From Terriglobia bacterium (GTDB lineage: Bacteria > Acidobacteriota > UBA6911): a stretch of 64,000 nt of DNA. The stretch is taken from contig JAIQGI010000038.1 of assembly GCA_020072565.1 (NCBI GenBank), forward strand, positions 1 to 64,000, given 5' to 3'. A program made the translations under genes and the position numbers. Below, piece by piece: positions 35,532-43,757 of the stretch. Numbering within the stretch: position 1 is the first letter of the stretch; each line of letters starts with the position of its first letter. Below the pieces are notes generated by a model that was not told the DNA's origin, did no database searches, and saw nothing but the letters and a program-made list of their open reading frames with translations.

Positions 35532-35849
35532 ATGAGCAATGACGCGGAGATGGCTGCGCCAGCGCGCATGATGGCGGAGTTTGCAGATCAGAAGCGCCAT
35601 TTAAAAACTGTTAAATCCGAGGCGCACAGGATCGGTGAGCAGTTAATGGCAATCGGAAAGTTGATTTGCGATCACCCCAGCAGCGTTACGATTGATCCGG
35701 AATCTTATCCTTTTCTGAATGTGATGATGCTTCAGGCCATGATCGAGGATTGCCGGATCAGGGAAAACAAAGTATCTGATCTGCGCGCACAATTGATTTC
35801 GATGGGATTGCTGGCCCATCCTGTCCCGCCGAGTTTGCGTCGGGGTTAG
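35532..35849 (+). CDS. Small hypothetical protein
   Basis: 105 residues from the ATG at 35532, which has GGGAGG upstream; a longer frame begins at 35478. It is mostly helical: a charged stretch with ADQKRHLKTVKSEAHRIGEQLMAIGKLI, then SSVTIDPESYPFLNVMMLQAMIEDCRIRENKVSDLRAQL. No membrane segments and no known domain. It stands between two terminated blocks and ends tail-to-tail with the hydrogenase protease gene, the two stop codons overlapping at 35846-35849. It may have no link to the hydrogenase operon. Confidence 0.6.
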   Translation: MSNDAEMAAPARMMAEFADQKRHLKTVKSEAHRIGEQLMAIGKLICDHPSSVTIDPESYPFLNVMMLQAMIEDCRIRENKVSDLRAQLISMGLLAHPVPPSLRRG

Positions 35850-36343
35850 ACGAGTCTTTCGGTCAGGAGCGCATGGCGATCGCCATCGCTCAGCTCACGC
35901 ATAATCGAATCCACGGCCCTCTGCATCCCGAGCGCCACTGCCGGGCTCAGGGACTCGCCGAATGTCTGCGCATCTTCCGCCTGGATGCCAAAGATTGTAA
36001 TGTCTTCGGGCATCCGCAAGCCGAGGTGTCGTCCGAGGCCGAGGGCGGTAGGGAGGTCTATTTCGTGAACCGAGCGGAGCCTGAGAGAGGTCCGGAGATC
36101 ATGAGGTGCGATCTGGACCACCGTCCCAGGTTCCAGATTATCGAACTGGATGGAATCCACCAGGATCGCTCGCCTGCATCCGGCCAGCAGCTCCATGAGG
36201 GCGAATCCAGCAACTTCCGATTCGACAACGTCCACGGCCGATGCGAGGCCGGCGTGAGCGAGCCGCCGGCCGATTTCCCGCGCCGCGTATATGCCGACAC
36301 CGTCGTCGCTAAGGATCGTGTTGCCGAGGCCGATGATGCGCAT
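35846..36343 (-). CDS. [NiFe] hydrogenase maturation protease
   Basis: 165 residues from the ATG at 36343; a longer frame starts at a poor TTG (36367). The HybD/HyaD fold motifs are intact: N-terminal IIGLGNTILSDDGVGIYAAREI, the nickel-sensing Glu in VVESEVAGFALMELL, Asp in ILVDSIQF and His in SVHEIDLP. It removes the C-terminal extension of a hydrogenase large subunit after nickel insertion. It is the last gene of the operon, 27 bp after the MvhA-like gene whose product has a 25-residue extension, so that is its presumed substrate. Confidence 0.92.
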   Translation of the reverse strand: MRIIGLGNTILSDDGVGIYAAREIGRRLAHAGLASAVDVVESEVAGFALMELLAGCRRAILVDSIQFDNLEPGTVVQIAPHDLRTSLRLRSVHEIDLPTALGLGRHLGLRMPEDITIFGIQAEDAQTFGESLSPAVALGMQRAVDSIMRELSDGDRHALLTERLV

Positions 36344-36370
36344 GCTTATGAAGCCCTCAACCGTCAAACC

Positions 36371-37831
36371 CTAGCGGGCCTCACGATGAATAATCTCTCC
36401 GTCGGCGGTCTTTACTTCCACTATCAGCGGCATCTTGCCGGGGAGCGAGTGCGTGGCGCACGAGAAACACGGGTCGTAGAGCCGGAATGCCATCTCAATC
36501 ATATTCAGCAGACCTTGTCCTACTTCCTTTCCCGGTTGAATGAGCTTCTGGGCCGCCCGTTTGATGGCCATCGAGATCGGCGCGTGATTGTTGGTCGTGC
36601 CGACAATGAGGTTGGCTTCGGTCACCAGCCCGTTCTTGTCGGTCTTGAAGTGATGCGTGAGAATTCCACGCGGCGCCTCCACGATCCCGACACCTTCTTG
36701 TGGTGTTTCGGTGGGCAGTGTCCGGAAGTTGGGTGAGGTGATCTCAGGATCTTCCGCCAACTCGAGCATTCTCTCGGCGGCATACAACAGCTCGATGAGG
36801 CGTGCCCAGTGCGTGGCCAGGAGCTTCTTGACCGGCTTGCCGCCCAGGGTCTTGTACATCTTCTCGTACTCCGCATGCGCCAACGGCGTGGCCATGCCAT
36901 CGGCGGCGTTCAGCCGGGAAAGTGGCGTGGCCTGATACAGGCCGGACTCTGGACCGTCGACAAAACCCTTCCAGCCGATTTTCTTAAGGAACGGGAATTT
37001 CAGATAAGTGAATTTCTCCACGTGCTCCGCTATGTAGTCCAGATACTCGTGGTCCTTGTACCGGAAGACTTCTTTGCCTTTCTGGTCCACGACGCGGTGA
37101 TCGCCGTGGTAGAAGTTCACGCGGTTTTTCTGATCTACGGTGCCGATCCAGTACGTGTCCATTTCATAGATGTCGGACAGGACTATGTCCAGGTATGCCT
37201 TGTTGTTCAGGACTATGTCCTCGAACAGCTTCAAGGAGAACTTAGCGAACTCGATGCTGGATTTCGCCTTCTCGACGATCTCTTTCCGCTGCTCCTCGGT
37301 GATTCCCTTGGAGACTCCGCCGGGCAGGGTCCAAACCGGGTGCGTCGAGCGGCCGCCCACCATGATCTGAATGTCCTGTCCGATGGCGCGGTGCTTGATC
37401 ACTTCTGCGCCGATAGGAACGCCTACCTTGTCCACAATGCCGAGAATATTGCGTTTCGCAGGGTCGGCGTCCGGTCCCATGACGAAATCCGGCGCAGCCA
37501 GGGCATAGAAATGCGCGATGTGGCTGTGGAAGTAATGAGCACTGTAGTAGAGCTCCCGGAGCTTCTTTGCCGCCGCGGGTGGATCAATCTTGTACACGGC
37601 GTCGACAGCCTTGCCCGCGGCCAGGTGGTGGGCGGCCGGGCAGACGCCGCAGATGCGCGACACGACCCGGGGGACTTCCTCGATCGGCATGCCCTCGATG
37701 AATTTCTCGAAGCCGCGCAACTCGGGTACCTGGAAGTAACAGTTGGCAACCCCTCCGTCGTCGTTCAGGAAGATTTCGATTTTGCCGTGTCCTTCGAGGC
37801 GTGTGATCGGGTCAATGGAAATGCGCTTCAT
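36371..37831 (-). CDS. mvhA: [NiFe] hydrogenase large subunit, group 3c (MvhA-like)
   Basis: 486 residues. The four nickel ligands are present: C61 and C64 in RICGVCPAAHH, C455 and C458 in DPCFSCATH. His461 is the predicted cleavage site, leaving a 25-residue tail to be removed. Sequence flavour (ITRLEGHGKIEIFLND, APDFVMGPDADPAKRNI, GGRSTHPVW) matches cytosolic group 3 hydrogenases, especially the F420-non-reducing type paired with heterodisulfide reductase. It overlaps the small subunit gene by 4 nt. It activates H2 and passes electrons through MvhG and MvhD to HdrA. Confidence 0.94.
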   Translation of the reverse strand: MKRISIDPITRLEGHGKIEIFLNDDGGVANCYFQVPELRGFEKFIEGMPIEEVPRVVSRICGVCPAAHHLAAGKAVDAVYKIDPPAAAKKLRELYYSAHYFHSHIAHFYALAAPDFVMGPDADPAKRNILGIVDKVGVPIGAEVIKHRAIGQDIQIMVGGRSTHPVWTLPGGVSKGITEEQRKEIVEKAKSSIEFAKFSLKLFEDIVLNNKAYLDIVLSDIYEMDTYWIGTVDQKNRVNFYHGDHRVVDQKGKEVFRYKDHEYLDYIAEHVEKFTYLKFPFLKKIGWKGFVDGPESGLYQATPLSRLNAADGMATPLAHAEYEKMYKTLGGKPVKKLLATHWARLIELLYAAERMLELAEDPEITSPNFRTLPTETPQEGVGIVEAPRGILTHHFKTDKNGLVTEANLIVGTTNNHAPISMAIKRAAQKLIQPGKEVGQGLLNMIEMAFRLYDPCFSCATHSLPGKMPLIVEVKTADGEIIHREAR

Positions 37832-38784
37832 AAGGTCTTCCTCCTCAGGAGTGATGCGGGGATGCCAAAGCGATTCAGGCTCCTCAGACTGTCAGGAACT
37901 TGCGCCAGGATGCGCTCGATTTCGGCTTCCTCTTTCGCCTCAATCACAGATGCTATCGCCGATACCGCCTTTGCCCCCTGGTCGAGCACTCCGGGAGGCG
38001 GCCCGTAACAGCCGCGGCACGCGACACCGGAGGTCTGACAGCGCGTATCGCACCCTCCCCTGGTGACGGGACCCAGGCAGAGGAAGCCCTGTTCGAGATA
38101 GCAATTCTCCTGCTCGGGCTGCGCTGTAGCAATGCGCTTGAAGCTCGCGATCTTCTTCTCGTTCTTCTTGCGCGGACACTCGTCGCACTGGGTCTTTTCC
38201 GATGCCCCGACCACGGAACCCTTGGGCGGGAGTTGTCCGCTCACGATCGCCTGCACGACGTTCCAGATCTGCTTGGGTGTCGGCGGGCAACCGGGCAGGT
38301 AATAATCGACATCCACCACCTGGTCCAGGCATTTGACTGTGTCGTACATCTCGGGAATGGTAATTTCTCCTTCGGGCACCTGGGTTCTTGCCTGCGGTTC
38401 GACCTTTTCCGGATTCACCGTGGACGGCGAATCATGGTAGACCCGCTTGAAGATTTCCTTCTTGCTGAACAGGTTCGCGAGCCCGGGAATCCCTCCGATA
38501 TGGGCGCACGTGCCGAAAGCCACCAGGACCTTGGACTTCGCCCTCAGGAGGTGTGCCAGGTGCTCATTTTCCGAGTTTCGGACGGCACCGTGAAAGAGGG
38601 TCACATCGATGTGACCGTCCGGCATGGCTTCCACGTCCGCGTATTTGAAATCCGTGGCAATGGGCCAGAAAACGATATCTGCCGCCGCGGCAATATCCAG
38701 TATCTTCTCGTTCGTGTCCAGGATGGCCACATCGCAACCTCCACAGGCAGCCGCCCAGTATGATGCCAGCTTTAATTTTGCCAT
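37828..38784 (-). CDS. mvhG: [NiFe] hydrogenase small subunit (MvhG-like)
   Basis: 318 residues, cytosolic with no Tat signal. Cluster ligands include C14 and C17 (AACGGCDVA), Cys in FGTCAHIGG and in LPGCPPTP. The C-terminal half adds more cysteines (CDECPRK, CLGPVTRGGCDTRCQTSGVACRGCYGPPPG) for medial and distal clusters. This is the group 3c pattern. It relays electrons from the NiFe site to the MvhD-like protein. A 65-bp gap separates it from mvhD, the largest spacing inside the lower operon. Confidence 0.93.
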   Translation of the reverse strand: MAKLKLASYWAAACGGCDVAILDTNEKILDIAAAADIVFWPIATDFKYADVEAMPDGHIDVTLFHGAVRNSENEHLAHLLRAKSKVLVAFGTCAHIGGIPGLANLFSKKEIFKRVYHDSPSTVNPEKVEPQARTQVPEGEITIPEMYDTVKCLDQVVDVDYYLPGCPPTPKQIWNVVQAIVSGQLPPKGSVVGASEKTQCDECPRKKNEKKIASFKRIATAQPEQENCYLEQGFLCLGPVTRGGCDTRCQTSGVACRGCYGPPPGVLDQGAKAVSAIASVIEAKEEAEIERILAQVPDSLRSLNRFGIPASLLRRKTL

Positions 38785-38849
38785 CCGTCCCTCCGATATG
38801 TATCAAATTTCAAAGATTTAAAACACTCCAATTCGCTTCGTCAGGACGC

Positions 38850-39281
38850 TCAAGCAGGGATTTTTTTCTTACGTGCTGCCCTGAAACGTGCCGGTCCAAG
38901 TTTTCTCACATCCTCGGTGATCTGGTTCACGACCTGGGCCCACCGATCTCCCTCCGATGCCGAGACCCATTCCAGCCGGAACCTTCCCGGTTCGATGCCG
39001 TAATCGGCCAGCATTTTCTTAAAGAGCGCCATCCGGCGCATGGTCTTATAGTTTCCTTCGATGTAGTGGCAGTCCCCCGGATGGCAGCCGGCCACGAGGA
39101 CTCCGTCAGCGCCGTCCGCGAATGCCTTCAAGATGAAGGTCGGATCTACCCTGCCGGAGCACATCACGCGCAGCACGCGCACGTTAGGGGCATACTTGAT
39201 ACGCGCGGTTCCTGCAAGATCCGCACCGGTATAGGAACACCAGTTGCAGAGGATTCCCACGATCTTAGGCTCGAACGTCAT
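38850..39281 (-). CDS. mvhD: MvhD-like [2Fe-2S] linker protein
   Basis: 143 residues. It shows the MvhD/FrhD pattern: PKIVGILCNWCSYTGADLAGTARIKYAPNVRVLRVMCSGRVDP, FADGADGVLVAGCHPGDCHYIEGNYKT and a C-terminal helical region. Five conserved cysteines (LCNWC, MCSG, GCHPGDC) hold a [2Fe-2S] cluster. In Mvh-Hdr complexes this subunit docks hydrogenase onto HdrA. Its start lies inside the preceding gene, the NuoG-HdrA fusion (17-nt overlap), which suits a direct physical partnership. Confidence 0.95.
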   Translation of the reverse strand: MTFEPKIVGILCNWCSYTGADLAGTARIKYAPNVRVLRVMCSGRVDPTFILKAFADGADGVLVAGCHPGDCHYIEGNYKTMRRMALFKKMLADYGIEPGRFRLEWVSASEGDRWAQVVNQITEDVRKLGPARFRAARKKKIPA

Positions 39282-41022
39282 ACAATACTCCTTCTATCTC
39301 GGCAAACAACTGCTCATCGGTAAAGTGCCTTGCCGTGATGGCAGCACTCGGGCAAGCCGCCGCGCACGTTCCGCATCCTTTGCATAGAACGTCGTTGATG
39401 ACGGAGATCTTCTTTTCCTCATCAAAGCTGATCGCCGACAGCGAACAAAGCGTGTTGCATATCCTACAGCCGGCGCACTTCTCCGCATCCACGACACTGG
39501 TTGCAGATTCAACCTCGATCTCACCCTTTGCCATCAGGGATTGAACCAGAGAGGCTGCTGCCGAGGCTTGGGCTACCGTATCAGGGATGTCCTTGGGGCC
39601 CTGGCATGCGCCTGCGATGAAGATCCCGTCGGTCGCGGTCGACACCGGAGCCAGTTTCGGATGCCTTTCCATGAAGAATCCGTTGCCGCAGCTGATATGG
39701 AATGTGCGTGCCAGCTGGGCAGCATCGTCGGCTGGACTGAGGCCTGTCGCCAGGACGACCATGTCCACGGGAATCCGTCGAACCTGGCCGACGAGAGTAT
39801 CTTCGACCCTGATTACCAGCTTGCCAACCTCCTTCTCGTTCAATGGGAAATCGGTGACCGAGGCGGCGCGTCCCCTGATGAACCGCACTCCCTCTTCCAG
39901 GAGCCGGTGATAAAACTCTTCATATCCCTTCCCGAAACAGCGCATGTCGATGTAGAAGTTGTAGACTTCGGCGCCGGTCTTCTCTTTGATCAGGTGCGCG
40001 AATTTCAGGGCATACATGCAGCAAACGCGGGAGCAATACTTGTTGTGGCGCTCGTCACGGCTTCCGACGCAGTGGATGATGCCGACCTGCTTGGGTTCCT
40101 TGGTGTTCGCGAGCAGTATTTTGCCGCCTGTCGGGCCGGAGGCGCTGTTCATCCTCTCAAACTCCAAGCCGGTGAGGACATCCTTAAATCTCCCGTAACC
40201 GTATTCGGGAATACTTTTGGGATCAGAGGGCTTGAAGCCCGTGGCCAGAATCACGGCGCCGACATCGATCTCCTCGACCTGATCGGTCTGCTGGTGGTCA
40301 ATCGCCTTGACCTCGCACACCTTCTCGCACACCTTGCACTCCCCCGTCTTGAAGTGGATGCACGAGTCGTGGTCGATGACGGGCTTGTGCGGGACCGCCT
40401 GCATGAACGGGATGGCTACTGGTGTCAGCGGGCCGAGCGGCAGGGCCTGACGGACCAACTCGGAATCGTTCTCGATGCGTATGGCTCCGGTCGGGCAGAC
40501 ATAGGCACATGCCCCGCAGGCGATGCACTGGGGAGAGGTCTCGCCATAGGCCGTCGAGACCTCACGAGTCGTGCCCCTGCCGAAAAAGCCGAGCACGTTG
40601 GCCCCGACGACGTCCGAGCAGACGCGCACACACAGCCCGCAAAGAATGCAGTCGTCGTCCCCGCGGCCGAATCTCGGCTCGACGATGCCGTAGTCCTTGG
40701 CGAGCTGCTCCAGGACAGGGACATGGCCGCAACGCGACATGAGCCATTCAATGATCAGCTTTCGATCCCTGCGCACGCGGTCGGAGTTGGTCAGCACCTC
40801 AATGCCGTTGGTTGCCGGATAATTGCAGGCCGTCACCATGCGAACCCGTTTGCCCGACCGCACCTCAACCGTGCAGATGCGGCAAACACCGTATGGCTCC
40901 AGGATCGGGTGATGGCAAAGCGTGGGAATTTTGATCCCCAGCTTCTCGGCGATTGCCAGTACCGGCGTTCTGTCTTCGGCTGTCGTCTCGATTCCGTCGA
41001 TCTTGAGCTTGATTGTTTTCAT
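39265..41022 (-). CDS. Fusion: NuoG/HoxU-type Fe-S domain + C-terminal half of HdrA
   Basis: 585 residues. Residues 1-75 are a [2Fe-2S] domain (C36, C47, C50, C66). Residues 80-115 occupy the usual His-Cys3 [4Fe-4S] position but keep only SRCGH. Residues 120-182 are a 2x[4Fe-4S] ferredoxin (C125-C135, C166-C176). From about 195 the sequence is HdrA after its N-terminal Rossmann part: PVAIPFMQAVPHKPVID, CKVCEKVC, GAVILATGFKP, EYGYGRFKDVLTGLEFERMNSASGPTGG, HCVGSRD, YCSRVCCM and GKGYEEFYHRLLEEGVRFIRGR. It ends with two more [4Fe-4S] motifs (C516-C526, C547-C557). No GxGxxG is present; that part is encoded at 47575-48447. The start overlaps nuoF by 4 nt. It likely bridges the diaphorase to the Hdr flavin. 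Confidence 0.9.
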   Translation of the reverse strand: MKTIKLKIDGIETTAEDRTPVLAIAEKLGIKIPTLCHHPILEPYGVCRICTVEVRSGKRVRMVTACNYPATNGIEVLTNSDRVRRDRKLIIEWLMSRCGHVPVLEQLAKDYGIVEPRFGRGDDDCILCGLCVRVCSDVVGANVLGFFGRGTTREVSTAYGETSPQCIACGACAYVCPTGAIRIENDSELVRQALPLGPLTPVAIPFMQAVPHKPVIDHDSCIHFKTGECKVCEKVCEVKAIDHQQTDQVEEIDVGAVILATGFKPSDPKSIPEYGYGRFKDVLTGLEFERMNSASGPTGGKILLANTKEPKQVGIIHCVGSRDERHNKYCSRVCCMYALKFAHLIKEKTGAEVYNFYIDMRCFGKGYEEFYHRLLEEGVRFIRGRAASVTDFPLNEKEVGKLVIRVEDTLVGQVRRIPVDMVVLATGLSPADDAAQLARTFHISCGNGFFMERHPKLAPVSTATDGIFIAGACQGPKDIPDTVAQASAAASLVQSLMAKGEIEVESATSVVDAEKCAGCRICNTLCSLSAISFDEEKKISVINDVLCKGCGTCAAACPSAAITARHFTDEQLFAEIEGVLYDVRA

Positions 41023-42860
41023 GCTGCATGACTCCTTGGAACCTTCTGGATTGCTTCACGCTTGCACACCTCGACGCAGGCGCCGCACTTGATGCACATC
41101 GTCTTGTCGAGCATATGCAGTTTCTTGACCTCTCCCATGATCGCCTTGGTCGAGCAACCGGCGACACAGGCGTGACAACCATCGCATTTTTCGGGGTCAA
41201 TGACGTATTCGATCAGATCTCTGCAGGCGCCCGCCGGGCATATGTGATCCTTGATGTGGGCGTCAAACTCATCCTTGAAGTACTGGATCGTGGACAGGAC
41301 CGGGTTGGATGCCGAAGTGCCGAGAGCGCACAGGCAACAATCCTGCATGACTGCTCCGATTTCGCGGAGAAGGTCGATGTCCTCGGGGCTGCCCTTGCCC
41401 TGGGTGATGCGGGTCAGGGCATCCAAAGAGGTTCTCAGCCCCTCGCGGCACGGCACACATTTGCCACAGGACTCCTCGGTGAGGAAGGAGATGAAGTATC
41501 GAGCCACTTCCACCATGCAGGTCTGATCGTCCATTACGATCATCCCTCCCGAGCCCATCATCGATCCGGCGCTGGTCAGGCTGTCGAAATCGACGGGCAT
41601 GTCCAGGAGCTCTTCCGGCAGGCAACCGCCCGACGGTCCTCCCGTCTGGACGGCTTTGAACTTGCGCCCTGCCGGGATGCCTCCTCCGATGTCGAATACG
41701 ATCTCGCGGAGCGTGATCCCCATCGGGACTTCAATCAAGCCCGTGTTGTTGACCTTGCCCACCATCGAGAAGACCTTGGTCCCGCTGCTTCCGTTCCAGG
41801 GGTTCTCGCTCACCTCGCCGGTGCCCATGGAAGCGAACCACTGCGCGCCGCGGTTGATGATGAGGGGCACATTGGCCCAGGTTTCCACATTGTTCAAGTT
41901 GGTGGGGCGGTTCTGGTAACCGTACTCGACGGTATGGATGTATTTGGCGCGGGGCTCGCCGACCCTGCCCTCCAGCGAAGCCATCAAGGCGGTGGACTCG
42001 CCGCAGACAAAGGCGCCGGCGCCCTGGACGATCTCGATGTCAAAATCCATTCCGGTGCCCAGGATGTCCTTGCCAAGAAATCCATAGTCCTGCGCCTGTT
42101 CGATTGCTTTGAGCAGGCGCTCACGGGCGAGCGGGTATTCGTGCCTGATGTAAATGAAGCCTTCCCTGCATCCGATGGCACGCGCACCGATGACCATGCC
42201 TTCGAGCACGGCATGCGGATCGCTCTCGATGATGCTTCGGTCCATGAAGGCGCCGGGATCACCCTCATCGGCGTTGCAGACTATGACCGGTTCGATCCCC
42301 CTCGCCTTGGCAGCATGGCGGCAGGTCTCCCACTTGATGCCGGCCGGGAATCCACCGCCGCCGCGCCCTCGCAATCCCGAACGCTTGATCTCGGCTATGA
42401 TCTGCTCCGGCGTCATCTCGGTTACAGCCTTCCCCAGGGCCATGTATCCGTCGACGGCGATATAGTCATTGATCCGTTCGGGATCGATGATGCCGCGGTT
42501 GCGGAGCACGACCAGCTTTTGCTTGGCGAAGAAGGGAATATCCTTCAGGGCGGGGATGGGGCTCTTCTCGGCCGGCGGCGAGTACATGAGGTTCTTTAGC
42601 GGCCGTCCCTTGAGGAGGTGCTCCTGGACCAGGTGGGCAGCCGACTTCTGATTGACGCCGCAGTAGAAGACGCCGTCCGGTTGCACGATCACTATGGGTC
42701 CTTGAGCGCAAAATCCCTGGCAACCTGTTCGAATTATCTGGACCTCGCCTGCCAGACCTTGCTTCTGCACTTCGGTCTCCAGGGCCTTAGCCGTAGCAAA
42801 CGAGTCGCCAGAAACACATCCTGTCCCCGCGCAAACTAGAACATGTGTGCGAAATGCCAT
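41019..42860 (-). CDS. NuoF/HydB-like NADH-binding diaphorase subunit
   Basis: 613 residues. The N-terminal thioredoxin-like [2Fe-2S] domain has C10, C15, C47 and C51. The FMN/NADH domain has RGRGGGGFPAGIKW (about 165-177), NADEGDPGAFMDR and GAGAYVCGEST-like GAGAFVCGEST. The [4Fe-4S] site follows (ESCGKCVPCREG, C465/C468/C471, with a downstream C511). A C-terminal ferredoxin has C559-C569 and C589-C599. This is the HydB architecture of bifurcating [FeFe] hydrogenases and of NAD-reducing hydrogenases. It should exchange electrons with NAD(H). Confidence 0.94.
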   Translation of the reverse strand: MAFRTHVLVCAGTGCVSGDSFATAKALETEVQKQGLAGEVQIIRTGCQGFCAQGPIVIVQPDGVFYCGVNQKSAAHLVQEHLLKGRPLKNLMYSPPAEKSPIPALKDIPFFAKQKLVVLRNRGIIDPERINDYIAVDGYMALGKAVTEMTPEQIIAEIKRSGLRGRGGGGFPAGIKWETCRHAAKARGIEPVIVCNADEGDPGAFMDRSIIESDPHAVLEGMVIGARAIGCREGFIYIRHEYPLARERLLKAIEQAQDYGFLGKDILGTGMDFDIEIVQGAGAFVCGESTALMASLEGRVGEPRAKYIHTVEYGYQNRPTNLNNVETWANVPLIINRGAQWFASMGTGEVSENPWNGSSGTKVFSMVGKVNNTGLIEVPMGITLREIVFDIGGGIPAGRKFKAVQTGGPSGGCLPEELLDMPVDFDSLTSAGSMMGSGGMIVMDDQTCMVEVARYFISFLTEESCGKCVPCREGLRTSLDALTRITQGKGSPEDIDLLREIGAVMQDCCLCALGTSASNPVLSTIQYFKDEFDAHIKDHICPAGACRDLIEYVIDPEKCDGCHACVAGCSTKAIMGEVKKLHMLDKTMCIKCGACVEVCKREAIQKVPRSHAA

Positions 42861-42886
42861 TGTCTTTATGCCTCCCAGCCGGCCCC

Positions 42887-43270
42887 TTAGCCGGTTGTTT
42901 CACAACCGCTCGCAAGCGCGAAATCGGTAACGATTTTCCCCTCGATCACGTGTTCTTTGAGCACCCTCACTATCTTGTCGGGCTTTAGCTCCACATATTT
43001 GACAGGGGATGCGCCTGTCAACTCCACGGTAGCCATGGGTTCACGGCTGCAAAGCCCTGCGCAACCCGAGGTGGTCACGATGACATCAGTTAACTTCAGG
43101 TTTTCAATCTCCTTCAGCAGCGCTCCCATGACTTCACGCGCTCCGGCCGCGATGCCGCAGGTGCCCATGTGCACGGTCACCCGGGCACGCGCCGTGCCGG
43201 ACCGCAGCGTCAAAGTCTGCTTCCCCTCTTCGCGTATGCGCTTCAGGTCTTCAATGGACAGTCTCGGCAT
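42887..43270 (-). CDS. Thioredoxin-like [2Fe-2S] ferredoxin subunit
   Basis: 127 residues. A short helix (LSIEDLKRIREEGK) precedes a thioredoxin-fold ferredoxin-like domain: VTVHMGTCGIAAGAREVM, then VIVTTSGCAGLCSREPMATVEL. Visible cysteines are one in the first motif and two in GCAGLC, with another near the C-terminus. Small proteins of this type sit between NuoE- and NuoF-like genes in bifurcating hydrogenase operons. The start overlaps the NuoE-like gene by 20 nt. Cluster ligation is uncertain with this cysteine pattern. Confidence 0.85.
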   Translation of the reverse strand: MPRLSIEDLKRIREEGKQTLTLRSGTARARVTVHMGTCGIAAGAREVMGALLKEIENLKLTDVIVTTSGCAGLCSREPMATVELTGASPVKYVELKPDKIVRVLKEHVIEGKIVTDFALASGCETTG

Positions 43271-43739
43271 GTGTCGCCTCCTTTGCCCGGTAACGTTTGA
43301 TTATTCTTGGAACGGAAGTTTGCTTCAGCTTGCCATGCACGTCGTGCGCCACGGTCATCACTGGAGCCAGTCCACAACAACCGACGCAGTTGACCGTGTC
43401 GAGACTAAACTGCATGTCAGGCGTGGTCTCGCCCCGCTTGATCTTCAGTTCGCGTTCGAGCGCCTCGACCAGCTGGGGCCCGCCCTGGATGTTGCAGGCG
43501 GTGCCCATGCAGACGTGGACCTGGTAGCGACCCACGGGCTTCAGGCTGAAGGCCCGGAAAAATGTTGCGATCGAGAGAATAGACGTCAGCGGTGTGCTGA
43601 TCCGGATCGACAACTCCTCCAGGACTTCTCTGGGAAGGTAGCAATACTCTTCCTGGCAGTCGAGCAGGATTGCGATCATATGGCCCTTCTTGCCACCGTG
43701 CTGGTCTACGATCTCGCGAACCCTAGTAACGTCAACCAT
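43251..43739 (-). CDS. NuoE/HydC-like [2Fe-2S] subunit
   Basis: 162 residues from the ATG at 43739; a frame from 43754 adds five residues. The N-terminal helical bundle is followed by a thioredoxin-like [2Fe-2S] domain: LLDCQEEYCYLPREVLEELS, LTSILSIATFFRAFSLKPVGRYQVHVCMGTACNIQGG and VNCVGCCGLAPVMTV. The four cluster cysteines (CMGTAC, CVGCC) are present. It is the partner of the NuoF-like subunit in NAD(H)-linked hydrogenases. Confidence 0.94.
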   Translation of the reverse strand: MVDVTRVREIVDQHGGKKGHMIAILLDCQEEYCYLPREVLEELSIRISTPLTSILSIATFFRAFSLKPVGRYQVHVCMGTACNIQGGPQLVEALERELKIKRGETTPDMQFSLDTVNCVGCCGLAPVMTVAHDVHGKLKQTSVPRIIKRYRAKEATHAETVH

Positions 43740-43757
43740 GTTCGGCCTCCACAATCT

